Part shown: positions 15,047 through 24,880 of the stretch, in pieces
Numbering within the stretch: position 1 is the stretch's first letter
How the letters are laid out: each line of letters starts with the position of its first letter
Assembly: GCA_020536535.1 (NCBI GenBank)
Contig: JAHLWZ010000628.1
Span: 1 to 40,711 of the forward strand
Direction of reading: 5' to 3'
Origin: Pelomyxa schiedti
Taxonomy: Eukaryota; Evosea; Pelobiontida; Pelomyxidae
Length of the DNA stretch: 40,711 bases
Made by a program: the position numbers and the translations under genes
Notes under the pieces: generated by a model
Told to the model about the DNA's origin: nothing
Databases searched by the model: none
Seen by the model: the letters and a program-made list of their open reading frames with translations, nothing else

Positions 15047-18036
15047 ATGTCGTCGATTACCCCCTCCTACACTAGTAGTACCGAGAGCTCCTACGGCGAT
15101 GGCGCTGAAACCAGCGAGGGAGGGGTCGTGGGTGTGATGGAATGTACAACCACTGCGATGGCCGTGGCGTGTGTCACTGTTTATCTGTCAATTTGGCTTC
15201 CTGAGGCTCTCAAATCTCCCGCTGTTGTTATGTTTGTTCTGGGTGTGCCCTGTTTTTTTTTCCCCCTTTCTAGCCTTTCTGACATAACTGATTCATTGGT
15301 AATACCGTTTAGCTTTGATTTTGGGGACAATTCCATCTGTTTGGGAGGCAGCTGATGCTTTGGACCCAAACGTGATTTTGTTGGTGTTTCTTCCTCCTGT
15401 ACTTTTCCAAAGTGGGTTGGAGATAGACTTTCACGTCTTCAAAAAAGTGGCATTACAATCAATTATACTCGCTGGTCCTGGTATGATCCCCAATCCATTA
15501 CAATGTTCACTAACGTGAATGTTAAGGGGTACTTGTAAGTGCCGCTGTAAGCACAATAGCTGCATATTACTTGTTTGTGGATTATAACTGGAGTTGGACA
15601 GAGTCCTTATTGCTGGTTTGCAACTGCATTATGCAGTAGAACGCTTATACAAAAAAAAAGGGTGCTGCCCTATCAGCAACAGATCCAGTTGCTACAATAG
15701 CAACTATCAAAAAGTTAGGGGCATCCCCAAAGATCAGTGTCTTAATTGAAGGTGCTTAGTTCCTTTGAGTTACTTTGACTTCCTTAAACCTGGCAGGTGA
15801 GGCTTTGCTTAATGATGGCTCGGCCTATGTTTTATTTGTGGTAGTCTACAATATTATTGTTACAAACAAATTTTCAGCCGCTGTTGTATTCCGTCAATTT
15901 TGTCAAGTGAGTGTACATATGATCTCGCAAATTCACTTATTCTTATTGTAAAAAATAGCTGACTCTAGGAGGCCCTCTTTTTGGACTTGCATGTGCATAT
16001 GTAACTTATCTTTGGCTGCGGTCTATTAGCAGGTTTCCTGTTCTAGAAATTTCGATAACCACTTTGGCTATCTTCGGAGCCATGCTCATTTCAGGTATAT
16101 CTATTCAGAGGAAGCAAGTTAATTGTTATCAGAACTCGTCAATATATCTGGAGTACTAGCTATAGTCACCTTTGGTTTATTCATGGCTTACAAGGGAAAA
16201 TATGGGTACAGCCCTGGAACAAGTGAGGTCTTTTTTTAAACAAAAATTACCTCTTTCACACACCACCCACATAGCCGAATTCTATTTTTTGGAATCAACT
16301 GGAATTTGGCATTAATGCCCTTATATTTTTTTTTGCTGGCCTTATTGTAATGGAGGAATTGATGTCTTCATACAAACCCGAATTTCTTAATATCTTTACT
16401 ACTTATGTGGCTCTTCAAGTTTGTTGGGTTGACTCATATGGCATCCTCTAACTTCCTCAGGTTGGAAGAGGTCTTGCCTTACTGTTACTCCTTCCTATTC
16501 TTGTACATACTGGGTATGGCTTTAGTTGGAAAATGTTTCTCCTTGTTTGGAGTGCAGGGTTGCGTGGGGGGGTTTCCCTATCATTAGGTTTGATTGCATC
16601 TCGATCACATGATTTGACAGAGCCATTCAAGGGACAATTTGCAACCCAGGTGAATACATACAACTGGTTGTTCTGTTAATTTTCCAAGGTTGCAGGAGCG
16701 GTTTTGTGCACATCAGTTATCAATGGCTTGTTATCCAAAGTTATATACCCTCTTCTCCACTTCGAGAAGAAATCTGAAAGCTTACTGGGGCTATTTGAAC
16801 ATGCCGTCTCTGTTGTGGAGCTGTATGCAATTCTAAATTGAGGGAAACTCACGCAAGGACAGGAAAACTGCCGAATTCGTTGAAGAATTACATAAGGATA
16901 TTTTTCTTCGCAACTGCGATTGGGAAATGATTGGATCTGCATTACCCGTTCTTGTCAGGCACACTGAGTCATCTCAAATATCCCTAAATACGGCAGGGGG
17001 ATGGACCAGGATATGGTTACACCACTTGAGAGATATCACGTCCACCTCTTTGCACGACCCCACTCTGCCCTCCACATCCATGCCGCCATCTGGTACAACA
17101 ACTGATTCAGCTCCATCTGAACCCTTTCAAGAGACACAAGAAGAGCAGGGTTGCCTTGAAGTGAGTACACAAGAAGCAAACTCTGTCTCACTACCTTAAT
17201 AGGCACTGCACATGTTTATCAATACAGTTAAAGCAAACTATCTGGAGCAATTTGAGGGCTCCTCTCACCTCGACCCATCCAGTGTGGCCTCACTTGTTGC
17301 TATAACAGATCAGGCAGCGGAGAAGAGTCACACGTTCTTTGACCTTTCACACACAATCTTTTCACGTGAACTACTTGCAACAAATAAAGCTTGTTTATGC
17401 AAGCACTTCTATCACTCTAACTCCTCATCAGATTGTCACTGCCTTACTGAAGGTGCCTCTGCTAAAGTACCTTGGAACGTACCTTCTATATAAACAGATA
17501 TACCAAGCAATCAGATGCTCTCATAGCCTCTTCGCTTGTTACTCCCAAGCAACAAAAACTGTTTTGGAAACTACCTCTGTATGTAAATGCCTCCGGTTAT
17601 GGTCTGATTTGGGTCCAGGTATCCTTTGCCAAAGATGTTGCAGCTGTTCAGAACAACATAATGAGCACACTCTCTGAGCTTCGGAAAGCGTGGCCTACCG
17701 CATATGCCCTGGCACAGCACTCTCTTGCTCTTAAGATGATCATGTACCACAAGGGAACCCTCATCAGGCATGTCTACCGCGAGGGATTCATCGATTCCAA
17801 GACCAAAGATCACATATTATCCAAGCTCAGCACAATGATACACCGTAGGTTTCGAAGTGGAGCTCTCCTGCCACTCACTTCTAACTTTATTCACAGGTTT
17901 TGGTGCTTTTAAGATGGTGTGGATGTGCAGAGAGTTACTACTGATTGTGGACTCCCCCTATCCAGTTTCACTCCCGAACACTGAGGAGATTCCCACGAAC
18001 CAAGTCCCCTTGCTCGAAATAGCGGATGGAGCCTAA
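15047..18036 (+). CDS. CPA1-family Na+/H+ exchanger, SOS1-like
   Basis: Integral membrane antiporter exchanging Na+ for H+. After a Ser/Thr-rich N-terminus, exons encode hydrophobic segments: MAVACVTVYLSIWLP, NVILLVFLPPVLFQSGLEID, then ALSATDPVATIATIKKLGAS (near 15665-15725) and IEGEALLNDGSAYVLFVVVY, the paired motifs typical of SOS1/NHE-type exchangers. Further membrane helices include ISELVNISGVLAIVTFGLFM and NALIFFFAGLIVMEELMSSY. GLRGGVSLSLGLIASRSHDL (near 16560-16610) is the conserved late-helix motif. The cytosolic tail from about 16790 has an acidic/Ser-rich linker and an alpha-helical region (ELRKAWPTAYALAQHSLALK, YREGFIDSKTKDHILSKL). A 53-nt intron (about 17849-17896) brings in the last exon, which ends LLEIADGA-stop. 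No cyclic-nucleotide-binding domain was recognised in the tail. The closest known architecture is plant/protist SOS1 or SLC9C. The stop at 18034 follows from splicing. Confidence 0.9.
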
Positions 18037-18082
18037 TTGTTAAACCAGCAAAATAGCATAAAGCCCACATTTCCTTGTTCTA

Positions 18083-18096
18083 ACTGGTTAACCAGT
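18083..18096. repeat. 14-bp perfect palindrome in convergent intergenic region
   Basis: ACTGGTTAACCAGT is self-complementary. It lies in the roughly 410-bp gap (18037-18447) between the convergent ends of the exchanger and the small minus-strand gene. Further AACCAG half-sites occur near 18044 and 18175. The gap otherwise holds no gene that I can support. Confidence 0.4.
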
Positions 18097-18447
18097 ATTT
18101 TTTCCCCAAAGTGAATTACCGATCGTGAAAACTTCTTGTTTCCAACCAGAATCACCCAAGTGCACGAGGTTGAAACCAGTTAGCCATGCAGTATTCACAT
18201 GTCAACAAAGCGGTAACTATGGAATTTAGTTCCCAAAAAAGCACTGCCAAATAGATGACATTCCTGGCAGCTTATTATTACATAGGAAAGGGATGGAAAG
18301 GAGGTTACTTTGAACAGGCTTTTTCGACATTAAGAAGGTCCTCAAAGTGTGGTGGTTAATATCTCGCGTTTGAAAAGAATGTGGGGGCAGAGATTCTTTC
18401 GGACAACCAGGAGCAATGAACACAACAACTGCAGCAACGTGGGGCCA

Positions 18448-18833
18448 TTAATTAAGAAAGAGAACTAAAAAAATAAAGAAAGAGCGGAACACGAACCACG
18501 AGTGTCGAGGCCACACAAGTCGTCGATCTCTGTCCTCGAATATTGACCACCCATTCCCCTGACGCTCACGAGTTGCTGCGGCGCCACGTCGACCGGAACA
18601 GGCCGCACAATGATCTCTGCGTTGTATTTGTTGTCTTCGAGTTTCACGCCTCCCATGTTTTCCAGAGTGTGTTGCAACTCTGTGAGCCACTCCGACGGCC
18701 GGAGGCCGTACGTGTCCACGAACACCCTCAACGGTGGTGGGGAAGAAGGGTCGGGTGAAGACGGTTCGGGACTTACAAGCCGCTGCACAGAGCGGTAGAC
18801 GCCCGCTACAACATCGGTGCTTGATGCCGCCAT
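18448..18833 (-). CDS. Small uncharacterised protein
   Basis: I do not recognise this protein. The first in-frame ATG (18833-18831) gives MAASSTDVVAGVYRSVQRLV. A GC-rich Pro/Ser linker follows, then a globular-looking segment with LRVFVDTYGLRPSEWLTELQ, NMGGVKLEDNKYNAEIIVRP and RGMGGQYSRTEIDDLCGLDT. A short intron (donor near 18498, acceptor ttag near 18466) would end the protein VLFLN-stop at 18448; read through, it would end about 17 bases earlier on the coordinate scale. The mix of a beta-strand pair and one helix suggests a single small domain. It is divergent from the AIG1-like gene with 138 bp between starts, and both proteins start MAAS, which may reflect similar start contexts rather than homology. 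Confidence 0.55.
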
Positions 18834-18971
18834 TTTGAAGAGGCGGTCTTCTTCGGTTCTGAAAACAAGGTGGCTTGACACAAGTTGGTTCCGGCCAAGT
18901 TTGGGGCTCTTCCCAACTTGTTCTTGCCAAGTTTTAAGGTTGCCTCTCTTTTAACAAAAAAAAACATTCAA

Positions 18972-20238
18972 ATGGCCGCTTCCTGCACGACAACTTCAAG
19001 TTCTTGTCCCCTACCAGAAGTCACCAAACTTTTACTGGTGGGGAGACATGGATGCGGAAAAAGTGGGACAGCTGGTTCGATTTTCCACTACCTTTCTGGT
19101 GAACGAACTATGCAATTCACAATTGGTGACGGATGCCAACTACATACAACCCGGCGTCCAGAGCAAGCAAGGATTTCTGTTGTAAGATCAGGAAAGGTGA
19201 GGACCTACGAAATCACTGATAGCCAAGGTTCTTCTACTGGGCTTCGTTATGCTTGTCTCTAATGAGTCCTAGGACTGGCGCCTACTTCTTCGAAAGGCTC
19301 TCTGCTTGAGTATTGGTGGTACTTGAGGGATCTCGTGAAAAGGATTGTAGGGCATCTTGACTATTGAATTCAATTAACTTTACTCGTCCTGTTAAAGAAT
19401 CCACATTTTGTAATACTGGTTACTTCTGCTCAAGATTTTAGAGACTCAGCATGTGCGGAAGCTGCGTACGCACGTCGATTCCTACGGAACATTCGAAATT
19501 TACAGGGACTTAAGTTCTGTTGTGTGTTTCTCATTAAGAATGAATTTATTTCTGAAAAATGTGGCAGCATCACCAGTGCCTGTGATAGTCACCCATGTGA
19601 CAGAGCTACTGACACGAGATCTCAGTGCGGCCGTTCCAGTAGTTGAACAAGCAATGAGGTCCCTCCATATTTCAACAAATGTGTACCCAGGTACCGCTGG
19701 AGTGTTCAACCAACGAACTCACAAATCACAGTGGAAAATTATGGAAGAGAAGGAGGCCCTGATCCACTTAAAGCCACTAATGCTACCTTTGACAGGCTCT
19801 TTACTGACTTTGATAATTGGCTGGGTCATGCAGTCCCAGTGTGTTCCGTGCCTTCCTTCAGTTAGAAGTGAGATCCTTCTTTTCAGGTGGCCCAAGGCAA
19901 TTTTCCCTCTTTGCTCACAATTGTGCGAGCTTGGTATGGCTATGACCAAGAGAATACTGCCTATGGGATGGATGTCACAAGACAGATCCAGGATTTGGTG
20001 CAGGGCTCCAGTCAACTGCCACCAACAAAGGCGACAAACCAGCTCTTTAATAAAGGTACTTTGTTAATGATAGGTACGTGTCTTACATTTTTTAGATCCC
20101 TGCCCACATTGGGCCAAGAAACTCTGGATCAGGTACAGATACAACTATGATGAGGAAAAAAGTCTGGTGTGCGCGGAGGGCCAAGTGTGCCGGATTCCAG
20201 AGACTCAGGGGGACTGGCCAATTTGGGAGAATGAGTGA
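18972..20238 (+). CDS. AIG1/GIMAP-like GTPase domain fused to DUF3395-like domain
   Basis: The N-terminal P-loop GTPase starts MAASCTTTSSSC and has strand TKLLLVGRHGCGKSGTAGSI (G1). It then has YEITDSQG, at the place of the DxxG G3 motif, followed across an intron by LAPTSSKGSLLEYWWYLRDL. A strand FVILVTSAQDF leads to ACAEAAYARRFLRNIRNLQ, and VIVTHVTELLTRDL is at the G4 position. This order and spacing match AIG1/GIMAP/Toc34-type GTPases, although G4 (THVTE) lacks the usual Asp. After a linker, the last exons give VAQGNFPSLLTIVRAWYGYD, YGMDVTRQIQDLVQGSSQL, then DPCPHWAKKLWIRYRYNYDE and VCRIPETQGDWP. That reads as DUF3395, the C-terminal domain of DNAJC11 and of some protist VWA proteins. The exon junction near 20059-20097 is clean, whereas the linker junctions near 19690-19890 are less certain. 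Confidence 0.72.
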
Positions 20239-20320
20239 GTTTCCTCCAAAAATCAAACCCTGAAAGATAATCATACGTTTATAAAATACGTATTTTAACG
20301 ACGTTAACGTCTCTACGTCA

Positions 20321-21472
20321 ATGCGGCGAAACGGTGCCGGGCGCAAAAGGCCCTCGTACGACGAAGACGAGGGCCAGTGCCATGACGACGATGAGGACTA
20401 CGTTGAGGAGCCCGTAAGTACGCGCAAAGGCTCTGGGCACCGCCAGCACTCGTCGTCCACCACGACAGGTAGCAAAGGGGCTCTATGTACGACCACGGCC
20501 ACGTCGGGCCACGAGGCCAGGGCCCACAGCAGCGGCAGCGACGACGAAGGGGACGCATGCCGAGGACGAAACGGCGCGGGGCGGGGCACGGCCACGGCGG
20601 AGTCCGCAGGGGGCGCGGGTGGGGGGGCGGCGGCGAAAGTCACCAGAATCAGCGAGGCCGACGCCATTGTGGTGCACAACGCCCTGCACGACGTCGCCGT
20701 AGCGCCCCAGTCCGCCCGCGGGTCAGGCAGCGGCACCAGCGAAGACGAGGGGGCGGAGGACGAGGGGGCGCTGGGGCAGCGGGTCGAGAGGGGCGGAAGT
20801 CACGGCGAAAAGCCAAGGAAGAAGAGAAGACCCAAAAAAACCCAAACGCTGGAGACTGTGTATGTAATGGGCAGGGAATGGCCTGTGGAGTGGTCCTCTG
20901 CGAACTCCTACAGGTAGTCCTACCTCTTCCTTGAATTTTTTTTTTTTCTGGTTTTGAATTCACGTTCAAAATTGTTAGGCAAGTCGTTTTTAGTGATGAA
21001 TTGAAACTGGCTACTCAGGTTAGGAAAATCACCTCAGTGTACTTAAGTCTCACTTGAAGAGTACAGAACCCAAAGAAAGAAAATCATTGGGGAGAGATGG
21101 CAAAAAAGGGATCCAAAATAACTTGGTGTGCATGATGAAAGGCACTATTGTTCATCTTATAGACTAAAGGATTCAATGTCCAGACCGGTGGGGATGTGTT
21201 CTAGATGGAGTTATATTTAAGGTCCACCCCACCCACTCGATGTTGGCCATTATTCTCTGTTCTAATAGCAAGCATAGAAATGTAAAGCTCTTATCTCTGC
21301 CGCGAATGGCACTGAGCATGCTCCGCGTAGGGAGCCCAGTTCTCTAAATGCTATCAGCAGTAGCACTGGTGAGGAAGAATTAGAACATTCGCATGTGGAA
21401 TCTGGAACCCCGCTTGTGCAACCTTCACAAAAGAGAAGTAGGACTGACCAGAGTGTGAGCTTGCCATCATAA
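20321..21472 (+). CDS. Low-complexity, probably nuclear protein
   Basis: Not recognised. The GC-rich first exon (20321-20914) encodes a long disordered stretch: acidic runs (DEDEGQCHDDDEDYVEE), Gly/Ala/Ser-rich runs and a basic cluster, EKPRKKRRPKKTQTLE, that looks like a nuclear localisation signal. It then gives VYVMGREWPVEWSSANSYR. After a T-rich intron, QVVFSDELKLATQ follows. A later exon (about 21275-21472) encodes NAISSSTGEEELEHSHVESG and ends QKRSRTDQSVSLPS-stop, with an AATAAA overlapping the stop region. The exons between 21015 and 21275 are not resolved. A frame with EEYRTQRKKIIGERWQKRDP suggests a helical segment there. Possible chromatin or RNA-binding protein. No known domain is evident. 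Confidence 0.5.
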
Positions 21473-21840
21473 TAAACTGGACAACTTATTTTCCATTGTT
21501 CGGGACACAACTGTTCAAATAGCCAACAACCTGTCGGATTGAGGCCACAACCATACTTCCTAGTACTACTGCAACACACTGTGACACTTCTGCAAGTGTA
21601 TCTGATACAAGGTCAAACATACATTTATGTCTACGGTTGTTCTCACCCTTTAACATAGACCAATGTGTATCTATGGAAATATGTGCTACAGGAAAAATCC
21701 CGAGCACTTACAGAGATTCCAGCACCCAAAGAAAATTGAGCACCCCAGTTTACCAACTTTGACAACCGATCTGAAGCCCGTCAAAGAAAATACCTGTATA
21801 TCTTTTATTTGCGCATTCCTATATTAATACTTTGATTTCA
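21473..21840. other. Unresolved gap before kinase domain; probable kinase N-terminal exons
   Basis: The stretch between the stop of the upstream gene and the first clear kinase exon contains no secure gene. A plus frame from about 21524 is open for roughly 80 codons and is Thr/Ser-rich, so it could be the disordered N-terminus of the kinase. A minus frame at 21709-21488 is also open but shows no domain. I could not choose a start codon for the kinase here. Confidence 0.3.
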
Positions 21841-23247
21841 GCTGCTGTGCAGGAGGCCGACTTCAAGCCCTTTCCAGATGTCTATATTATCAAACCCTCT
21901 GACATAATAACGGGAGAGAAGCTTGGTGCCGGCTCTTTTGGGGAGGTAGTTGAACTCTGCGTGCATTGTGAAAATTTGACTGCAGTAGGTTCGGAAAGCT
22001 ACATGGAATCACCGTGATGTGGCAATAAAGATCATGCACAAGCAAGACGAAAAATCCAAGGCAATGTTTCTCAAAGAGGCTGCATTAATGTGGTATGTTC
22101 TCCACATTGTATTCCATAATATCAACAACTGTTGGAAAAGCAAATGCAAACATATAAATATTGTGCGTTGTCATGGCGTGTGCACTGAACCCACTTTATC
22201 AATTGTGATGGAATACCTGCCTCAATCACTTATCAAAGTGGTAAAAAATCTGGGGGATCGACTGTTGGGGACCTCAGAAGTTTTATTTTTTGCATGTGGA
22301 ATAGCACAAGGTGTTGAGTACTTGCACTCTTTGCATCCCCAAATTATTCACAGGTCTTTTTTTAATTTTTCCGCTTATTTTTTATTGATTTCTTAGGGAT
22401 TTGAAGGTAGTCTTTTCTTTTGAACCAAAAGAAATCAATTATAATGGTATTCTTCAGCCTGATAATATCCTTCTGGATGATCACAACACACCCAAGGTTT
22501 CCTTTTTCTTGTCGTTTTTTCTTTTGGTGCAAATCTACAGAGATTGACCTTCTTTCCAAAAATCGATTTAAAGTAGATTTGTGATTTCGGTTTTTGACTT
22601 CAAGGTTTCTCTCTATACTCATCAGACTCCTCAGGTGTGTCTCGAGAAAGAGCAGAAGAAGACCTTACAATGACAAAAATTGGGACTCCTCTGTACTGTA
22701 TAGTTTCCCTGTGGTGGTTTTTACACTAACTTTTGTTAGGTGCCCCTGAAGTGATGACACTTGGAAAATACAATGAAAAGGTTCATCGAGAGTGGTAATT
22801 GTACATCAATCATTTTTTCTCAAGGCCGATGTATACTCCTTTGGGATGCTTTTATTCTTCATGGTTACTGGAAACCACCCTTTTGCATCTGAAGGTTTCT
22901 AAAAGGAGTTGCACAAATGCTAACACACGTTTTCTGTAACAGGAGTACTCTCTGGTTATCAGATAATGCTCAAGGTACCCCAATGAAGAACACATTTAAC
23001 TTTTTCCCTTTGAATCCGCTCATTTTACATGCAGGTTGCTGTAAACCACCAAAGACCTGAAATTCCCACCACCTGTGACCAGTTCCTTGCTTCCCTGATA
23101 CAGAAATGTTGGGGTATGCAGACGCACAAAAATCCACATAATATTACTTACCCCTTTCAATATACAGACAAGGAGCCCAACACCAGGCCCACTATGACAC
23201 AAGTCAAACAACAACTCGAAGAGTTTTCTGTACCCTTTAAACACTGA
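21841..23247 (+). CDS. Serine/threonine (TKL-like) protein kinase
   Basis: The kinase domain runs in order. The glycine loop is EKLGAGSFGE, and a 5' intron joins VRKATWNHRDVAIKIMHKQ, which contains the ATP-binding Lys. Then come KHINIVRCHGVCTEPTLSIV, MEYLPQSLIKVVK and AQGVEYLHSLHPQIIHR. A 10-nt microexon (22397-22406) supplies DLK, and the next exon gives PDNILLDDHNTPK. A 13-nt exon (22577-22589) then encodes the DFG motif. After a 15-nt intron comes FSLYSSDSSGVSRERAEEDL, then GTPLYC-like and APEVMTLGKYNEK, ADVYSFGMLLFFMVTGNHPF, RPEIPTTCDQFLASLIQKCW and NTRPTMTQVKQQLEEF. All catalytic motifs are present if the 15-nt intron is spliced. Motifs resemble the TKL group (LIQKCW, RPTM). The N-terminus and start codon are not determined. 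Confidence 0.88.
22397..22406 (+). other. 10-nt microexon encoding the DLK of HRDLK
   Basis: Flanked by a 43-nt intron (22354-22396, ending tttcttag) and a 51-nt intron (22407-22457, ending ttcttcag). With the last two bases of the preceding exon (AG) it completes Arg and then encodes Asp-Leu-Lys of the kinase catalytic loop. The family motif makes the exon compelling despite its size. Confidence 0.85.
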
Positions 23248-23316
23248 ACAACACCGAAACGAGAGCTAATTTCAACCTTCAATTTATCTTCTACCACTCC
23301 AACTCAGGAAAAACCA

Positions 23317-24800
23317 ATGAGCACGTCGTATCAGGAGTGGTTGCAGCGGGATCGAGGGAGTTTGGAGGCACGTGTTGCTGAGGCGTATCGAATATGGGAC
23401 TCGTGTGTGATGTGTGGGAGACGATGTGGTGTCAATAGATTAAATGGTACATAAGAAACTGAAACCTTTTACTACCCCACTTACTATTTTATTCTTTTTC
23501 CTTCATAGGGAGCATGGGATATTGTAAGGCTCCTCGAAATGCCTTTGTGTGCCATATTTACTATTTGGTTTTGGCTTTTCCTTACGAGGGGATAGCTTTG
23601 TTCATGGAACCCTCACTATGGAGAAGAACCCCCTTTGGTTGGCAGATATGGCTCAGGAACGGTATTTTACCTATTTAAAAAAATTAAGTCTAACTCCTCT
23701 CAAGATATTTTTCAGTTCATGCAATCTTCTATGCGTTTTTTGCCAAAATGATGACATATCCCATGGACGTGAGGGTAAAGAGTATACTCCTGCGCAGCTT
23801 GCTGATATTGTAAGTACTTCACAAGAAAATACAGCTCAAAATCGCAAAATGACACCTCAACAAAAAACCTATTTGTGTGTTTGGCAAAAGTTGTATTTTG
23901 TACCAATGCACCTTTAGATGCTTTCATTGCAAAATCAAAGGCGATGCCACAACATCAATTTAGTGACCCCGTCTCATCAGTTGCCTCCCATTTTGGAAGC
24001 CATTGTTATTGCCGCTAAAGTAAAATGTTACTCGTTCATTTTAACTCTAACAGTTTAAGGCTGGTTTGGATATTCCAATTGTTTGGAATTGCGGTGGTTA
24101 TGAAAGCATGGAAGCTATGCACCTCTTAGATGGAATTGTTGATGTTCGTCTACCCACTTCTTCCCATGTTGGGGCTAATAGAGTAAAGATATATATGCCC
24201 GATTTCAAATTCTGGGAATCAGATCCTGCCAGAAGATTTATGAACACCCCTGACTATCGTGAGGTGGCCTGCACAGCAATCAAGGAGATGCATCGGCAGG
24301 TTAATGACATGGAATTGTGGCTTTGCTCCTAATGGCCCACAGGTGGGCGTGTTGAAGCTTGACTTCTCTGGAATCGCCAAAAGAGGCCTGCTTATAAGGT
24401 TTCTGGGAGTGCGATTGTTAGCAAACTTGGGAGTTTATTGAAAGGCGATTACAGGCATTTGGTCATGCCCAATGGTCTTGCGGGGACAAGACAGCTTGTC
24501 CAGTGGATTGCAGCTGAGCTGTCACCAAAGACGTATGGGAGAACCCAACAAATAACAACCAACAACGAATGAAACCGGCACCAAACCCCTAACCATTGAA
24601 CTCCAGTTGGATCAACGTGATGGGACAATACCGGCCTTGCTTCAGAGCCTCAGATTTTGAGGATATTGCCCGCAGGTACTTCCTCATTTCACTAGAAACA
24701 CACTTGTTTATCTCATGACATCACCAGGCCGTCGGCACGTGAAATTACTGAGGCAATCACCTATGCCAAAGAAGCAGGACTCCACCTTGTACATGACTAA
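23317..24800 (+). CDS. pflX: PflX-like radical SAM protein
   Basis: Radical S-adenosylmethionine enzyme of the pyruvate-formate-lyase-activating-enzyme-like COG1313 group; its substrate is unknown. The start MSTSYQEWLQRDRGSLEARV leads to CVMCGRRCGVNRLNG and then GSMGYCKAPRNAF, the Cys-rich N-terminal segment typical of PflX. The radical SAM cluster motif CNLLCVFCQND (CxxxCxxC, near 23721-23745) follows SFVHGTLTMEKNP-like exon sequence, then DISHGREGKEYTPAQLADI. Later exons give INLVTPSHQLPPILEAI, LDIPIVWNCGGYESMEAMHL, VKIYMPDFKFWESDPARRFM, LVMPNGLAGTRQLVQWIA and REITEAITYAKEAGLHLVHD-stop. The whole family core is present. Family members are best known from bacteria and archaea, so the intron-rich eukaryotic copy is notable. 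The AATAAA at 24802-24807 is a likely poly(A) signal. Confidence 0.9.
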
Positions 24801-24801
24801 A

Positions 24802-24807
24802 AATAAA
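24802..24807 (+). promoter_or_regulatory. Likely polyadenylation signal of the PflX-like gene
   Basis: AATAAA immediately follows the TAA stop at 24798-24800, inside the 80-bp gap to the convergent eEF2-like gene end. In a gap this small the two 3' UTRs are likely to overlap. Confidence 0.45.
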
Positions 24808-24880
24808 ACAAGAGAGATACTTTGAAGTAGGTTTTTGCTTTTACTTCAAAAGGTGTGGAGTGTCTATTTTGAGTACTGGG

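Noticed and set aside
21488-21709. Minus-strand frame with a helical-looking protein
   Set aside because: No domain, no flanking exons, and a plus frame is also open. Kept only as part of the unresolved gap.
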